In this document: piece by piece, positions 1-28,000 of the stretch | Numbering within the stretch: the stretch's first letter is position 1 | How the letters are laid out: each line of letters starts with the position of its first letter | Origin: Hormiphora californensis | Taxonomy: Eukaryota; Ctenophora; Tentaculata; Cydippida; Pleurobrachiidae | Direction: 5' to 3' | Length of the DNA stretch: 64,000 nucleotides | Assembly: GCA_020137815.1 (NCBI GenBank) | Contig: CM035350.1 | Location: forward strand, 4,873,541-4,937,540 | Notes under the pieces: generated by a model | What the model was told of the DNA's origin: nothing | The model's input: the letters and a program-made list of their open reading frames with translations, nothing else | Databases searched by the model: none | Made by a program: the position numbers and the translations under genes

Positions 1-211
1 CTGGTCGATAGAACCACTGCCAAGGCTCCTTTTCACAGCAAAAGAGTCCTCTTTGTTGTTAGAGATATCTTGTGTTTGTAATCTTTGTATTATCCTCGAA
101 TTTTGTACCCTAATAAGATCAATTCCTCGATTTAGAATGAAAACCGTTCTGGGAAAAGACGACTGTGCACACGTGAATGAGCTATTCTGTATCCTCCGGT
201 CTTCATGAGCA
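1..211 (+). other. 5' flank / probable 5' UTR of FBXO9
   Basis: No open reading frame of note precedes the FBXO9 start at 212. The sequence is AT-rich and shows no clear TATA box or initiator; it is probably promoter and 5' UTR. An upstream ATG at 177 opens a 60-codon frame that overlaps the FBXO9 start out of frame; I do not regard it as a gene. Confidence 0.4.
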
Positions 212-1451
212 ATGTCAAACGAAAAAGATCTCGACAGCTTTAGGCAGGCATGGAAATTTGAGCTTTCTAGCCCCCAGGAGTCCCGACATGCTCGAGCTAA
301 GCAGCTCTACCTCAAGGGAGTTGAGCTTGAAAGAGAAGGAATGTGTTATGAAGCAATAGAGTTCTTCAGACAGGCCCTTAAGCTTGTTCCCGACCTAGAG
401 AAGCATGTTGATGTCAGGAAGGAACTAGAAAACTTCAATCCATCCACTTCTAACTCCACTGGTCTCGAGTTCTATGAGGTAACTATTGTTGATATATCGT
501 GGAAATACACTGTACATATTATATACTTCTGAGTTTGTGTGTTTTAAAACTTTGCCATTGTTTCAGGACGATGCTGGGCCATCCAGCCAGGGAACTGCAG
601 TAGCGGATCCATGGATGGTAAAGTTCAACTCGACAGAGCTAGATTTTGATGAAACGGAGACCTGTGAGAGAGGTTACAACTCCTCGTCAACACACATTTC
701 ATATCTACCTAATGAGATTGTTCTACAAATATTCGGATATGTAGTTTCAACTGAGCTTGATATGAAGTCCCTGGAAACCATTGCAGGGGTGTGTAAGTGG
801 TTCTACAAACTTTCCCGAACACCCCGCATCTGGCAGGCGGCGTGCTTTAAAATTTGGCCCGATCTCCGTTCCCAAATAACCGACATCGAGGAGGGGGAGA
901 GTTTCACGAGCTGGAGGGGGATGTTTATCAACCGACCTCACCTCCGGTTTGATGGTGTCTACATTAGTAGGATCAAGTATTACCGTGAGGGAGAACAAAA
1001 ACCCAGCCTGTGTTGCTCCCTCCAGACAGTGTTCTACCACCGCTTCCTCCGCTTCTTCTCGGACGGCCTGGTACTTGGTATGAACACCCCAACACCTCCC
1101 CAGCAAGCTGTAGCTCTCCTAAAGGACCGGAGTAACTCCAATAAAGATGTCCTTTATGGACAGTACACGATTACTGGCGATCTCATCAAGATAACCCTCT
1201 TTAAACGAGATATGGGAGCACGAGGGAGGAGGATACGCCTCCAACCGGACCTGTCCTACAATGCCACTCTGCAGATCGTTAAAAAGGGAGGGAAGCAGAC
1301 CCTAAACTGGGTGGAGTATAACATGGTAACTAACAGGAATGGGAAGCTAACTAAGAGCGATATAGAGCTGGAACCGCCCCATTTCTGCAGGTTCATGTTC
1401 AGCAGGGTAAAGAGTTACACTGCTACCTCCGCTGGTACTATCACCACCTAG
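212..1451 (+). CDS. FBXO9: F-box only protein 9 (SCF ubiquitin ligase substrate adaptor)
   Basis: Two exons, 212-478 and 567-1451. The intron 479-566 has a GT donor and a TTTCAG acceptor, and the join is in phase, giving 383 aa (human FBXO9 is about 447). The start at 212 opens the conserved N-terminus. Residues about 27-63 form a TPR/MIT-like helical hairpin (ARAKQLYLKGVELEREG, then YEAIEFFRQALKLVPDLE). The F-box lies at about 133-185 (LPNEIVLQIFGYV, VCKWFYKLSRTPRIWQ). The rest is the beta-rich C-terminal half typical of FBXO9 (RPHLRFDGVYISRIKYYREGE, VEYNMVTNRNG). From the family, it links SKP1-CUL1 to substrates such as TELO2/TTI1; substrates here are unknown. The gene is intact. A candidate AATAAA lies at 1615-1620. 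Confidence 0.93.
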
Positions 1452-1988
1452 ATCATCATGGGAACTGCAACGCCACTAACAACAAACAATTGTTGCTGCC
1501 ATTCACATTTGATCATGCTTCGTATTTTCTATCTCTTACGGACAACATTCAGCGACAGAGACGATGTTATTGGTGGGTTACATGCCCTCATATTGGATAT
1601 GTAGGAGAGAGAGAAATAAACATTCGGAGCTGGGCAGGTATTGGTTTTGTTGGTGTTACATTGCTCGGTGTTGCATCATCACATGCGGCTTGTGCAGTTC
1701 TCTTTGTTCTAATATGGAATGTGGCGACAGTAATACCTATTAATCATGGATAAATATTTTGTGGAGAATAGAAAGAATATTATCTTTAAACCAGTCAGTA
1801 GTCTCTATTAGATGACTCTTATATTTGTCACTATCTGTCTTTTTATATATGTCTTTTTTGTAGAACAGAACATTTTTTTCTCTCCTGAATTTGCGTTTTT
1901 ATTGTCTGCTCCTTGAGTACTAAACCTTTAACCCCATATATTCTGTGTCCGACTCTAAACCATGTTAAACTCCATCTCTCAATAGCTC
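1452..1988. other. FBXO9-adducin spacer
   Basis: FBXO9 3' UTR with an AATAAA at 1615-1620, followed by AT-rich DNA. The last bases before 1989 (TCTCTCAATAG) look like a splice acceptor, so the adducin start codon may lie in a second exon with a 5' UTR exon upstream. I see no other gene here. Confidence 0.4.
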
Positions 1989-15111
<13,123 letters not shown>

Positions 15112-15316
15112 TGATGTAAGTATTGGAACACAGTTTAACAAGCTAGCTATATCAGTGTTTTCAGCATGAGCAGATTCAATCGGAGGAAATCTAAATCACA
15201 CTCCTAATTCTATCAAATTGAGAATCTCTCTTCCTTCTCTCTCCCCCCTATAAAACACTGCTATTATACCCCGCTACCTTGCTAATGCAATCCTCCACCC
15301 ATAACACACACTCCAG

Positions 15317-20459
<5,143 letters not shown>

Positions 20460-21062
20460 TACTAATTCAAGGGGCCGTGGACCGAGCAGGAAAAGATAGA
20501 AAAAGGGGAACTAGAATTAAACGCCGGGAACAGACTTTGGGATAACCTTGAAAGACATTGATATTCTTGTGCTGTTTTACAGACTCTTGTATCTACGTTT
20601 TGCACTTGTAGATTGCTGCTTGTTTAAGAAAATGTTTTAGAGACTGCTGTAAGTGGGCTGGGACCGTTTCTTGTGCGTGTTTGTGTGTTCGTGTGTGTGT
20701 GGGTGTGTGTGACTTCGCTGGTAAGGATTCACGGGTTTACTCCTTCATATTTTTATTCAATTTTATGTTTTTATGTTCTGATGACCGATTTTCAAAAGAG
20801 AATTTACTTTAGATTTAGAGAAAGAGCCACCTTAGGAGTAAGTATTATGCATTGATTCAATTGTAATATTTTAAAATGCCAAACATTTATTACACCACAA
20901 AACAAGATTTTGTAACATGTGACTTGTACCAGAGCTGTCTGGTGGCGCCAGACCCCATTTTGCTTCTCAATGCAACAATGCAACGACAGTGCAGTACGCT
21001 CAGATTCTGAGCCTCAGAATCAGATCGGGTCGGCCACAGTGAGGAGACATCGGACCCAGGTA
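20460..21062. other. 3' flank of adducin
   Basis: Likely 3' UTR and downstream DNA. It holds a short (TG)n tract at about 20670-20712 and, near 20930-21060, a GC-richer segment with AGATCGGGTCGGC that recurs at about 37750 (inverted) and 38758. No gene seen. Confidence 0.35.
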
Positions 21063-21063
21063 A

Positions 21064-21160
21064 GTAGGAAGAACGTGTCCGTTTGTCTCATGAGTGTATC
21101 ATGAGCGCTCATGATACACTCACGACACATTCATGAGACAAACGGACACATTCTTCCTAC
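21064..21160. repeat. Double hairpin
   Basis: Outer arms 21064-21093 and 21131-21160 pair over 30 bp with one mismatch. Between them 21094-21119 is a 26-bp perfect palindrome (GTGTATCATGAGC and its inverse). Confidence 0.9.
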
Positions 21161-21240
21161 TGACCCAATAGATGGTAGTACGTATTTACATGCAGTACAA
21201 TGTGGTGGTGGTGGTACAGATAGGTTATAGCGTGCCAAAC

Positions 21241-22066
21241 TGGGGGGGGGGGCCAACGAATTTTTTATATATTTCCTTAATTTTGGAATTTTTTATATAT
21301 ATATAAAAATATATAAAAATATATAAAAATATATAAAAATATATAAAGTTATATAAATAATATATAAAAATATATAAAAATATATAAAATAAACCCTTTT
21401 TTCACCCCTTTTACTTTCAAAAAAGGGGATTATTTCCATCTATTGTTCACTTGAATATGTTTCATAGAGTTAATTTAAGTGTTTGAGAGGGTGATAGCTG
21501 TTTTACATAATTGAAAGTGTGTTCAAAAGTGAATTATGCACTGTCAAAAGTAGAACTGGTGAAGAGAGGTTCCGGCCTAATAATATCTACCAGTTTTGGT
21601 GTGATTTCAATCATTTTTTGTATGTTGATCCGTGCAGATGTACTAGAACTGGTGAAGAGAGGTTGGGATCGCGAAACTAAAAAAAAACAAATCATTTTTG
21701 ACGTCATTTTGACGTCATGACGTTATTGACGCGACGTCACGATGTTACAAACGTCACATTGATGACGGAAAATCATCAGGATTATCTAGATGGAGATGCT
21801 GACCAAGTTTGAGATCAATTGAATGATATTTGATCCCGCTATGGCGAAAAACAGCTTTCTGTTTTCACAGTTTCGGCACAATTTTTTATATATTTTTATA
21901 TATTTTTTATATATTTTTATATATTTTTATATATTCATATGTATTTTTATATATTTTTATATATTTTATATATATATAAAAAATTATGTTTTTTTTTTCC
22001 AAAAAAAAGGTATATAAAATATATAAAAATATATAAAAAATGAGCGTTGGCCCCCCCCCGCCAAAC
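21241..22066. mobile_element. Poly-G capped fold-back element with ATATATAAAA repeats
   Basis: Left end G(12)CCAACGAATTTTTTATAT; right end ATATAAAAAATGAGCGTTGGC(9). Both inner flanks are tandem ATATATAAAA units (21290-21390, 21890-22040). The 400-bp core is unique sequence with a duplicated ACTGGTGAAGAGAGGTT (about 21553, 21648). No transposase. Confidence 0.7.
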
Positions 22067-22828
22067 TCTACCCCGTAGGGCAGAACGCGAACGGCGCGAG
22101 ATTTAGGCATTCGCTCTGCTGCTATGGGCCGCGCGCGCAAGTTCTATCCTGCATGTTCCGAAAAATAAAAGGACCAAAAAAGTAACTCAACTAAACACAA
22201 GGACAAATACGCTGAGGTGATTAATTTCTTGAGAACGCGGATACGGTTCTGTCTCCTCAGAAGTACCTTGGTCTCACTGAGGGGCACGAGGAAAAAGTTC
22301 ACGACTCCACCTCCCATCGCAATGTGTGATTTTACTGACTGACTTTTTATTTGTAATATTTATTGTTTATTTGAGTGAGTGATTTTAAGATTTATTTATT
22401 TATTACTAACCCCAACACCGGGGGCAAATGATCGAACCCAATGTGAATGAGACTCATCGCGATTAACTCTTCATACGGTTACCCCCTTTCTCTCTTCGGC
22501 AGCTTCTCTTCGGCTGTCGGAAAGTGATGCCAATCGGTGTTGGGGTTAGTGAATTGAGAACCAAAAAAGTAAAAACTAAAAAAAAGAGAAAAACTAAAAA
22601 TATAAAACTTTAGACCGACTTTTTTCAAACGGCTATAGCCATGCAACCACTTGGCCAATTTGACTAAACTAAACGGTATCTGATAGATAATCGATAGCTC
22701 TAACTAATAACCTTAACCAAGACCCTAACCAAAAGGCCTAACCCGTCTCGACAGTCGACTGCCAATTAGATTTCAAACTTTTCAACACTACTTTAAACAA
22801 ATTAATTTGAGGCGTGAGCCTCTAGGTA
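22067..22828. other. Non-coding spacer with small inverted repeat
   Basis: CTAACCCCAACACC near 22405 is inverted as GGTGTTGGGGTTAG near 22537; the enclosed 130 bp has a GATCGAACCC box reminiscent of tRNA-derived SINEs, but no tRNA can be folded. The end (22600-22828) is probably the 5' UTR of the LINE whose ORF1 starts at 22829. Confidence 0.35.
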
Positions 22829-23791
22829 GTGATGGGAACGAAAGACAACGAGGGCGATAACCCTACGAATGAACGACTGATAAACTCAGTGAACGACTAT
22901 GTTTTGGACATCATGAGATTGGATTACGCTGGAACCTCGGAAGAGATGAATGTTGAACCTCAGCTGGTAACAGATAGCTACAACTTTTTCAAACATTTTC
23001 CTGAGTCTAAACTGACCCCTGATAGTGCTGGTACAGTTTATAAAGATATAAACACCTATTTTAGACATTCTCTCAAGAACTTATCTAAAGAGGAAATAAT
23101 TGACGCCACATGTAAAGCGTTTTTGTCCAGTGTAAAACTTCTGAAGTGTGCAATGCATAGCCTTGATGAGGGTGTAAGTACGAAGAAACTAGAGGAGCAG
23201 TTACGTAAGTGCAAAGAAGAACTTGACAACCACCGAGTTAACGTAATCGAGCTGCAGCAAACAGTTATCAACAATCAACAGCACCAAATCAGTTCAATGA
23301 CAAACTCAGTGCAGAAGGTAAAAGCTTACTCTACGGTACTGGCCCAGAACTGTGCCGCAGTATCTCCGGTGGTGAGAAAGTCTGCTCAGGGTCCTAATGA
23401 AGCACTATCGTCTGAGAAGGACAAAAATCTTGTTATCTTCGGTTTACCAGAAACAACTGACCGTGTGACTCAGAACAGCATCGATGGTTTGTTTGCCGAG
23501 TTGAATGAAAACCCGAAAGTTAACGCTATGAAACGTATCGGTGAGAGAAACGATAAGGGCCCTAGACCACTTTTGGTTTCTTTTGAGAGAAGGGCAACAC
23601 TCATGGCGCTGCTGAAAAAGTCACGACAGCTTAAGAACTCGGAACATTACTCAGCCGTTTACTTGTCACCAGACTTAACCCCGAGTCAAATTAGGGAGCG
23701 TAAAGCCCTTATAAACACTCTAAAAAAGCTCCGCATCGAAGATCCAGACGGAAAATACTATATTAGAAACAATATAATTCAAGTAAAATAG
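22829..23791 (+). CDS. LINE ORF1-like protein
   Basis: A 320-aa frame. Residues about 115-155 are heptad-rich and probably form a coiled coil (KKLEEQLRKCKEELDNHR). Residues 200-320 form the nucleic-acid-binding part seen in ORF1 proteins of many invertebrate LINEs: NLVIFGLPETTD, MKRIGERNDKGPRPLLVSF, then VYLSPDLTPSQIRERKALI. From the family, ORF1p packages LINE RNA. No ORF2 follows: the sequence turns into AT repeats and an ATTGAT tract (about 23965-23995), so this is an incomplete element. Confidence 0.85.
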   Translation: MMGTKDNEGDNPTNERLINSVNDYVLDIMRLDYAGTSEEMNVEPQLVTDSYNFFKHFPESKLTPDSAGTVYKDINTYFRHSLKNLSKEEIIDATCKAFLSSVKLLKCAMHSLDEGVSTKKLEEQLRKCKEELDNHRVNVIELQQTVINNQQHQISSMTNSVQKVKAYSTVLAQNCAAVSPVVRKSAQGPNEALSSEKDKNLVIFGLPETTDRVTQNSIDGLFAELNENPKVNAMKRIGERNDKGPRPLLVSFERRATLMALLKKSRQLKNSEHYSAVYLSPDLTPSQIRERKALINTLKKLRIEDPDGKYYIRNNIIQVK

Positions 23792-24129
23792 TATCCTCTA
23801 TAAACTCTGTCACTGTAGATAGTTAGCCCGCTTTAGGTAACTGCTGAAGCCTTCTAGCTTTTCAGCCTAGCAGCATATATATATATTTTTATATGTATGT
23901 AAGTGTAAGAGCGGGTAGGGTCATATATATTTTTAATCTATATTGACTCTGTTATAAATATTGTTGTTGATATTGATTGATATTGATATTGATAGATTGG
24001 ATTGTGAAAGCAACGCAGATGCTAACTTTTCCCACCCCATTGGGGGCTGCGCCCCCGGCCCTCCAGACCCCCTGCAGAGGCACCCCGAGTTTTGGGTTGT
24101 AATGAAATGTGGCCTTCAGCCGTACCAAG

Positions 24130-24930
24130 TTTACAAGTTTACAAGTTTTATTTATACAAAAAACAGGTCTTCCCTTAGTGGGTCCACCTAAAATAAATTA
24201 GTTAAACACGACTCGCTCACACTCAGCACAGCACAGCACATTGAGGGGAGAGATCGTTTGGGACTGAAGGATAGCCTCGGACAGGTGGGCGATCATGGAA
24301 TCCTGCCAGGTACTTGCCCAGGGATAATTTGAACTGACATAATGTTACACAAGAATTGACGGCTGTCGGTAGTCTGTTCCAAAGATGGGCAGCTCTAGTA
24401 CCAAATGAAGAGTGATACTGGTTAGCTCTCCAAGTTTCAGCTCGATAGGGGTAAACTGGTGGCACTATCCTCATGCCCAGCCTAGCATTATGATGGAAAT
24501 TGGAATACTAGGTTAGCTGAGTTCGGTACAATACCCTGAATCGTCTTCCACGCGTGAATCAGCATGTATCGTTGTCTCCTACGTTGGAGAGACATAAGGT
24601 CAAGCAGTTTTAACCTTTCCCAATAGTCCCGATTCTGCATTCCGTCCAGACGTCTGGTGAAACATCTCTGGACGTTCTCGATTGCCTTGATATCACTGGC
24701 TTTGGATCCAGACCAGGCAACAATACTCTAGGATAGGCCTGACCAGGGATTTGAATAACATCCGGAGAGCGGTCTCTGAAGACACTGAATATCCACCCAG
24801 ACAAAAGGGATGCCTTGCGTACCACGTACCATGTACCATGTTACCATCCCCTCGAAAAAATAATCCATGCCTGTCGCCTGATTGCCTGGCCAGTGGGGTG
24901 GCCACTGTACACTGAGTGACCACTGGCCAC
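24130..24930 (-). mobile_element. 3' fragment of a second LINE (degraded reverse transcriptase)
   Basis: On the minus strand short, frameshifted frames carry the RT thumb motif FKSLVRPILEYCCLVW (about 24710-24760) and the C-terminal motif SFGTRAAHLWNRLPTAVNS (about 24360-24415). These are standard ends of L2/CR1-type LINEs. The 3' end reads AATAAAACTTGTAAACTTG near 24130-24155, a common LINE tail. It is inactive. Confidence 0.8.
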
Positions 24931-25030
24931 CCCTAACAATAGAATCAGGTTATTACGGATCGCTATGGCAGTTCTTCTTTCGGTTTTGACATTTCAACAT
25001 TTTAGTAAGAACATCGTATGAAACCTCCAG

Positions 25031-28000
25031 ATGAGCTCTTTCCCAACACTTCAAGAGTTGGCCACCGATACAGTCTGCAGAAACATTGATCTTATCTTTT
25101 CGAAAAAGTAAGCCACCGCACGCATTTCATTCTTCTTTTAACCATATATTTTGGATATCTGCTAGTTTTCAAAGTCGAATCTTTATTAAATCCCGCCATT
25201 TAGGTTGCCAAAGATCAAAGAGTATTTAAGACAGAACCAATGTAGTGATACAACCGACTTCTTTGTGGACCAGAAGGTATTTTAGCAATTGATTTAGAAT
25301 CTCATTGTCTAGCACTATCGACTCAATTTCTAATCATGATAACTCTTTTTCACACCTATGCAAACATTCCTTCACCAATAGTATATCCAGATATATATCT
25401 TCCTCTGCCCCATAACAGGAGGCAGTACAGAATACTAATGGGAAGGCTACGTATGACCCAATCGACACTATTCGGCGGTATTTGACTTTCCAGTACCTAC
25501 CACCGGTATGTGGACATTCTCTTACTCTTTCTCTATTTCTCGGGAGTTTTTGTTTGTAAAAGAGTAACTTGGCATGCCCCGTTTTGACAGTCAAATCTCT
25601 CCAAACAACACTATCTTCTCATCAGCTTGTGTGGAAGGAGAAGTACAATTCAAAACTTAACAAGATAATTATTGGTCTGGAAATCGAAGGAACGAAAGCA
25701 GAGGTCCCAATATTTAGAGCGAGGACCCCCCGTGAAACAGCAAAGAGGAGAGAGGACGCCAAATTCGTTGCAGCTGAGGTATGGTCATTTCGGAACCTAT
25801 CCCATTGTCCCAAATTGGTTTTGAGCTTCTCTAAGTTGTCTCTCTTCCTTCTCCCTCTCTTTCCCCCTGTCTCTGTCTCTGTCTCTGTCTCTGTCTCTGT
25901 CTCTTTCCCTCTACTTCCGTAACAGTGGCAGTGATCTAGTGAGAAGAGAGGGAGATAGAGATAGAGGGAGGCGAGAGAGGCAGTGATATAGAGGGAAGGG
26001 AGGGATCTGTAGACACATTATTTATCTCCATTCTCAATCTGCAGTTGATGATAAAGAAACTATACTCAAAACACCTCCAAGACTCAGTGCTGAACGATTA
26101 CTTAAAACAGAAGGCCAAGATTCCCGTGAGAGATAGGAAAAGTGATTCCTTTCTCAGACAAGATGTACCGGAGTGGGTGGTCTTATCTGTAGATGACCTA
26201 GTTTTTTACGGTAACTAAATTATAAATACCTATTGTAACACGGTAGTTATAACTTATATTATGTAAGTTAGTAGCTAAATAAAACAAAGATCCCTACTTT
26301 CAGGAATTCCGGTGAGTGAGAGGTGGGAGATACTCCGTCGTGTCCCAGAACACTTACTATGTAGATCCCATTTCCTCATGTTCCTTCCCCCCGGCGCCAC
26401 TGAGGTTGATTTCTCCCTGTGTCCCGCCCTAATTTCCTCAGACTTCCTTAAAATCGTCACCAACAAAACACAAGTTCCAAATGAAACTGGCGACAAGGTA
26501 ATGCTCCTTTTTAAACTCTGTTTTCTATTTCTCCCACCCCTTGTTCTAGATGAAAACCCTGAAGTGGTGATATATTAAGATAGTGAATGTAACACGGAGT
26601 GCTAGCAATTGTTTTGAATTTTGAGTAATCCCAGATGTCTTCAAATTGCGCTCATTTTAATGCTTACTATTTTCACTGTTGACAGTCTATAAAATGAAGA
26701 CATCCCGTGGTAATATCATAGAATTCTATACTATCTACATCACCATTTTTTGTACACTACCATTTCTATCTTTCTATCAGTCTCCTCCACCTTGACAATT
26801 CAACGATTATCTATTGAAAAGCATGGCCTAACCCATTCTCTCCCACACACACAATGACATACTATGTCTTCCTATTCGATCTCCCAACTCTCTAACTTTG
26901 AACACAACAGAAACGCCCAGAGGTGGAGAGAGTTAACTTTTCTGACTGTACTACTCTAACTGATGATATGGTCAAATTGGTACTCAAATCTTATCAAGAA
27001 AATATCCGCTCGCTAAACCTCAACAGGTGAGTGCAGGTGGGTACAAAGTGCAGGTGAGTACAGGTGGGTACATGAAGTATTGTAAGCGGACTCTAGTGCT
27101 AAAATCACGAAAAGCGAACTCGAGATTTCGACTGTTTGGCCGGAAACGAGAGTTTGCTGTGCCTCTATACTCATTTAGAAGTGTTAGGGTTCAAAGTATA
27201 CAAGGTTGTATTAGTTGTATTATTATAGGTCATGTTATCATTATAGTGTTAGTAGAGTATACCGGCGGCCTCTAGGGTTGGACAACATGTAAAACACTGT
27301 GGTTTGTTAACAGTTTCGGCGTCAACGCCTTCTTCAGAACTAAAGAAAATGGTAACTTTACAAAATGAATACATCTCGATAGATCAACTAAATAAATTAC
27401 TACAACACAACTAAAAACTAAAACGACCACAAGTACTAAAAACGACTACAACGACCTAAAAATTTCTAAAACGACAAATAACTACTAAACCCAAAAACTA
27501 GAGAACAAACTATTAAACGGACACACAGGTCAAAACCGGGTCAAGAAAAGAGAGGGGGGAAAGAGAGAGCAAGGGGGGTGCACCCAAATATGGTATAACT
27601 CACCAGAGGGAAAAACCGGTTATACTAGGTTGGACAGGTTGCAATATATGTTACAGCTTGCACCCAGTATCATAGTGGTTAACCATCCTAGGGGCCACGC
27701 TACGAGACGCTGAACCGGAACCCAACACAAATAGAATAATAAATAAATAAACGCTAATAAAACCAAAAATTCAAGGAGCTAGGGGGTTAGGGGGGGGGGG
27801 GACAAGTATGGGTAACTGTCGTTTGTAGTTCAAGTTTGTCATTGAGGGAGGGTGAATGTGATGTGATCAATACTGCCTCCAGTGCCTTCCTCCGTACTGT
27901 TTTCTTCTCAATTCCTAAAATTGTTAGAGAGATATCGGCAGGTTGGGAGGGGTGTACCTGGAGGTAGTGCTGACCCATGGCGTTGTTAGGGTAGGACGAA

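Noticed and set aside
747-1106. 119-codon minus-strand frame opposite FBXO9
   Set aside because: Shadow of the conserved FBXO9 exon; no homology of its own.
1490-1753. 87-codon frame behind FBXO9
   Set aside because: Lies in the 3' UTR across a polyadenylation signal; no recognisable domain.
22398-22552. Possible tRNA or tRNA-derived SINE (GGTTCGATC on the minus strand)
   Set aside because: The T-loop-like box has no matching stem and no acceptor or D arm could be folded.
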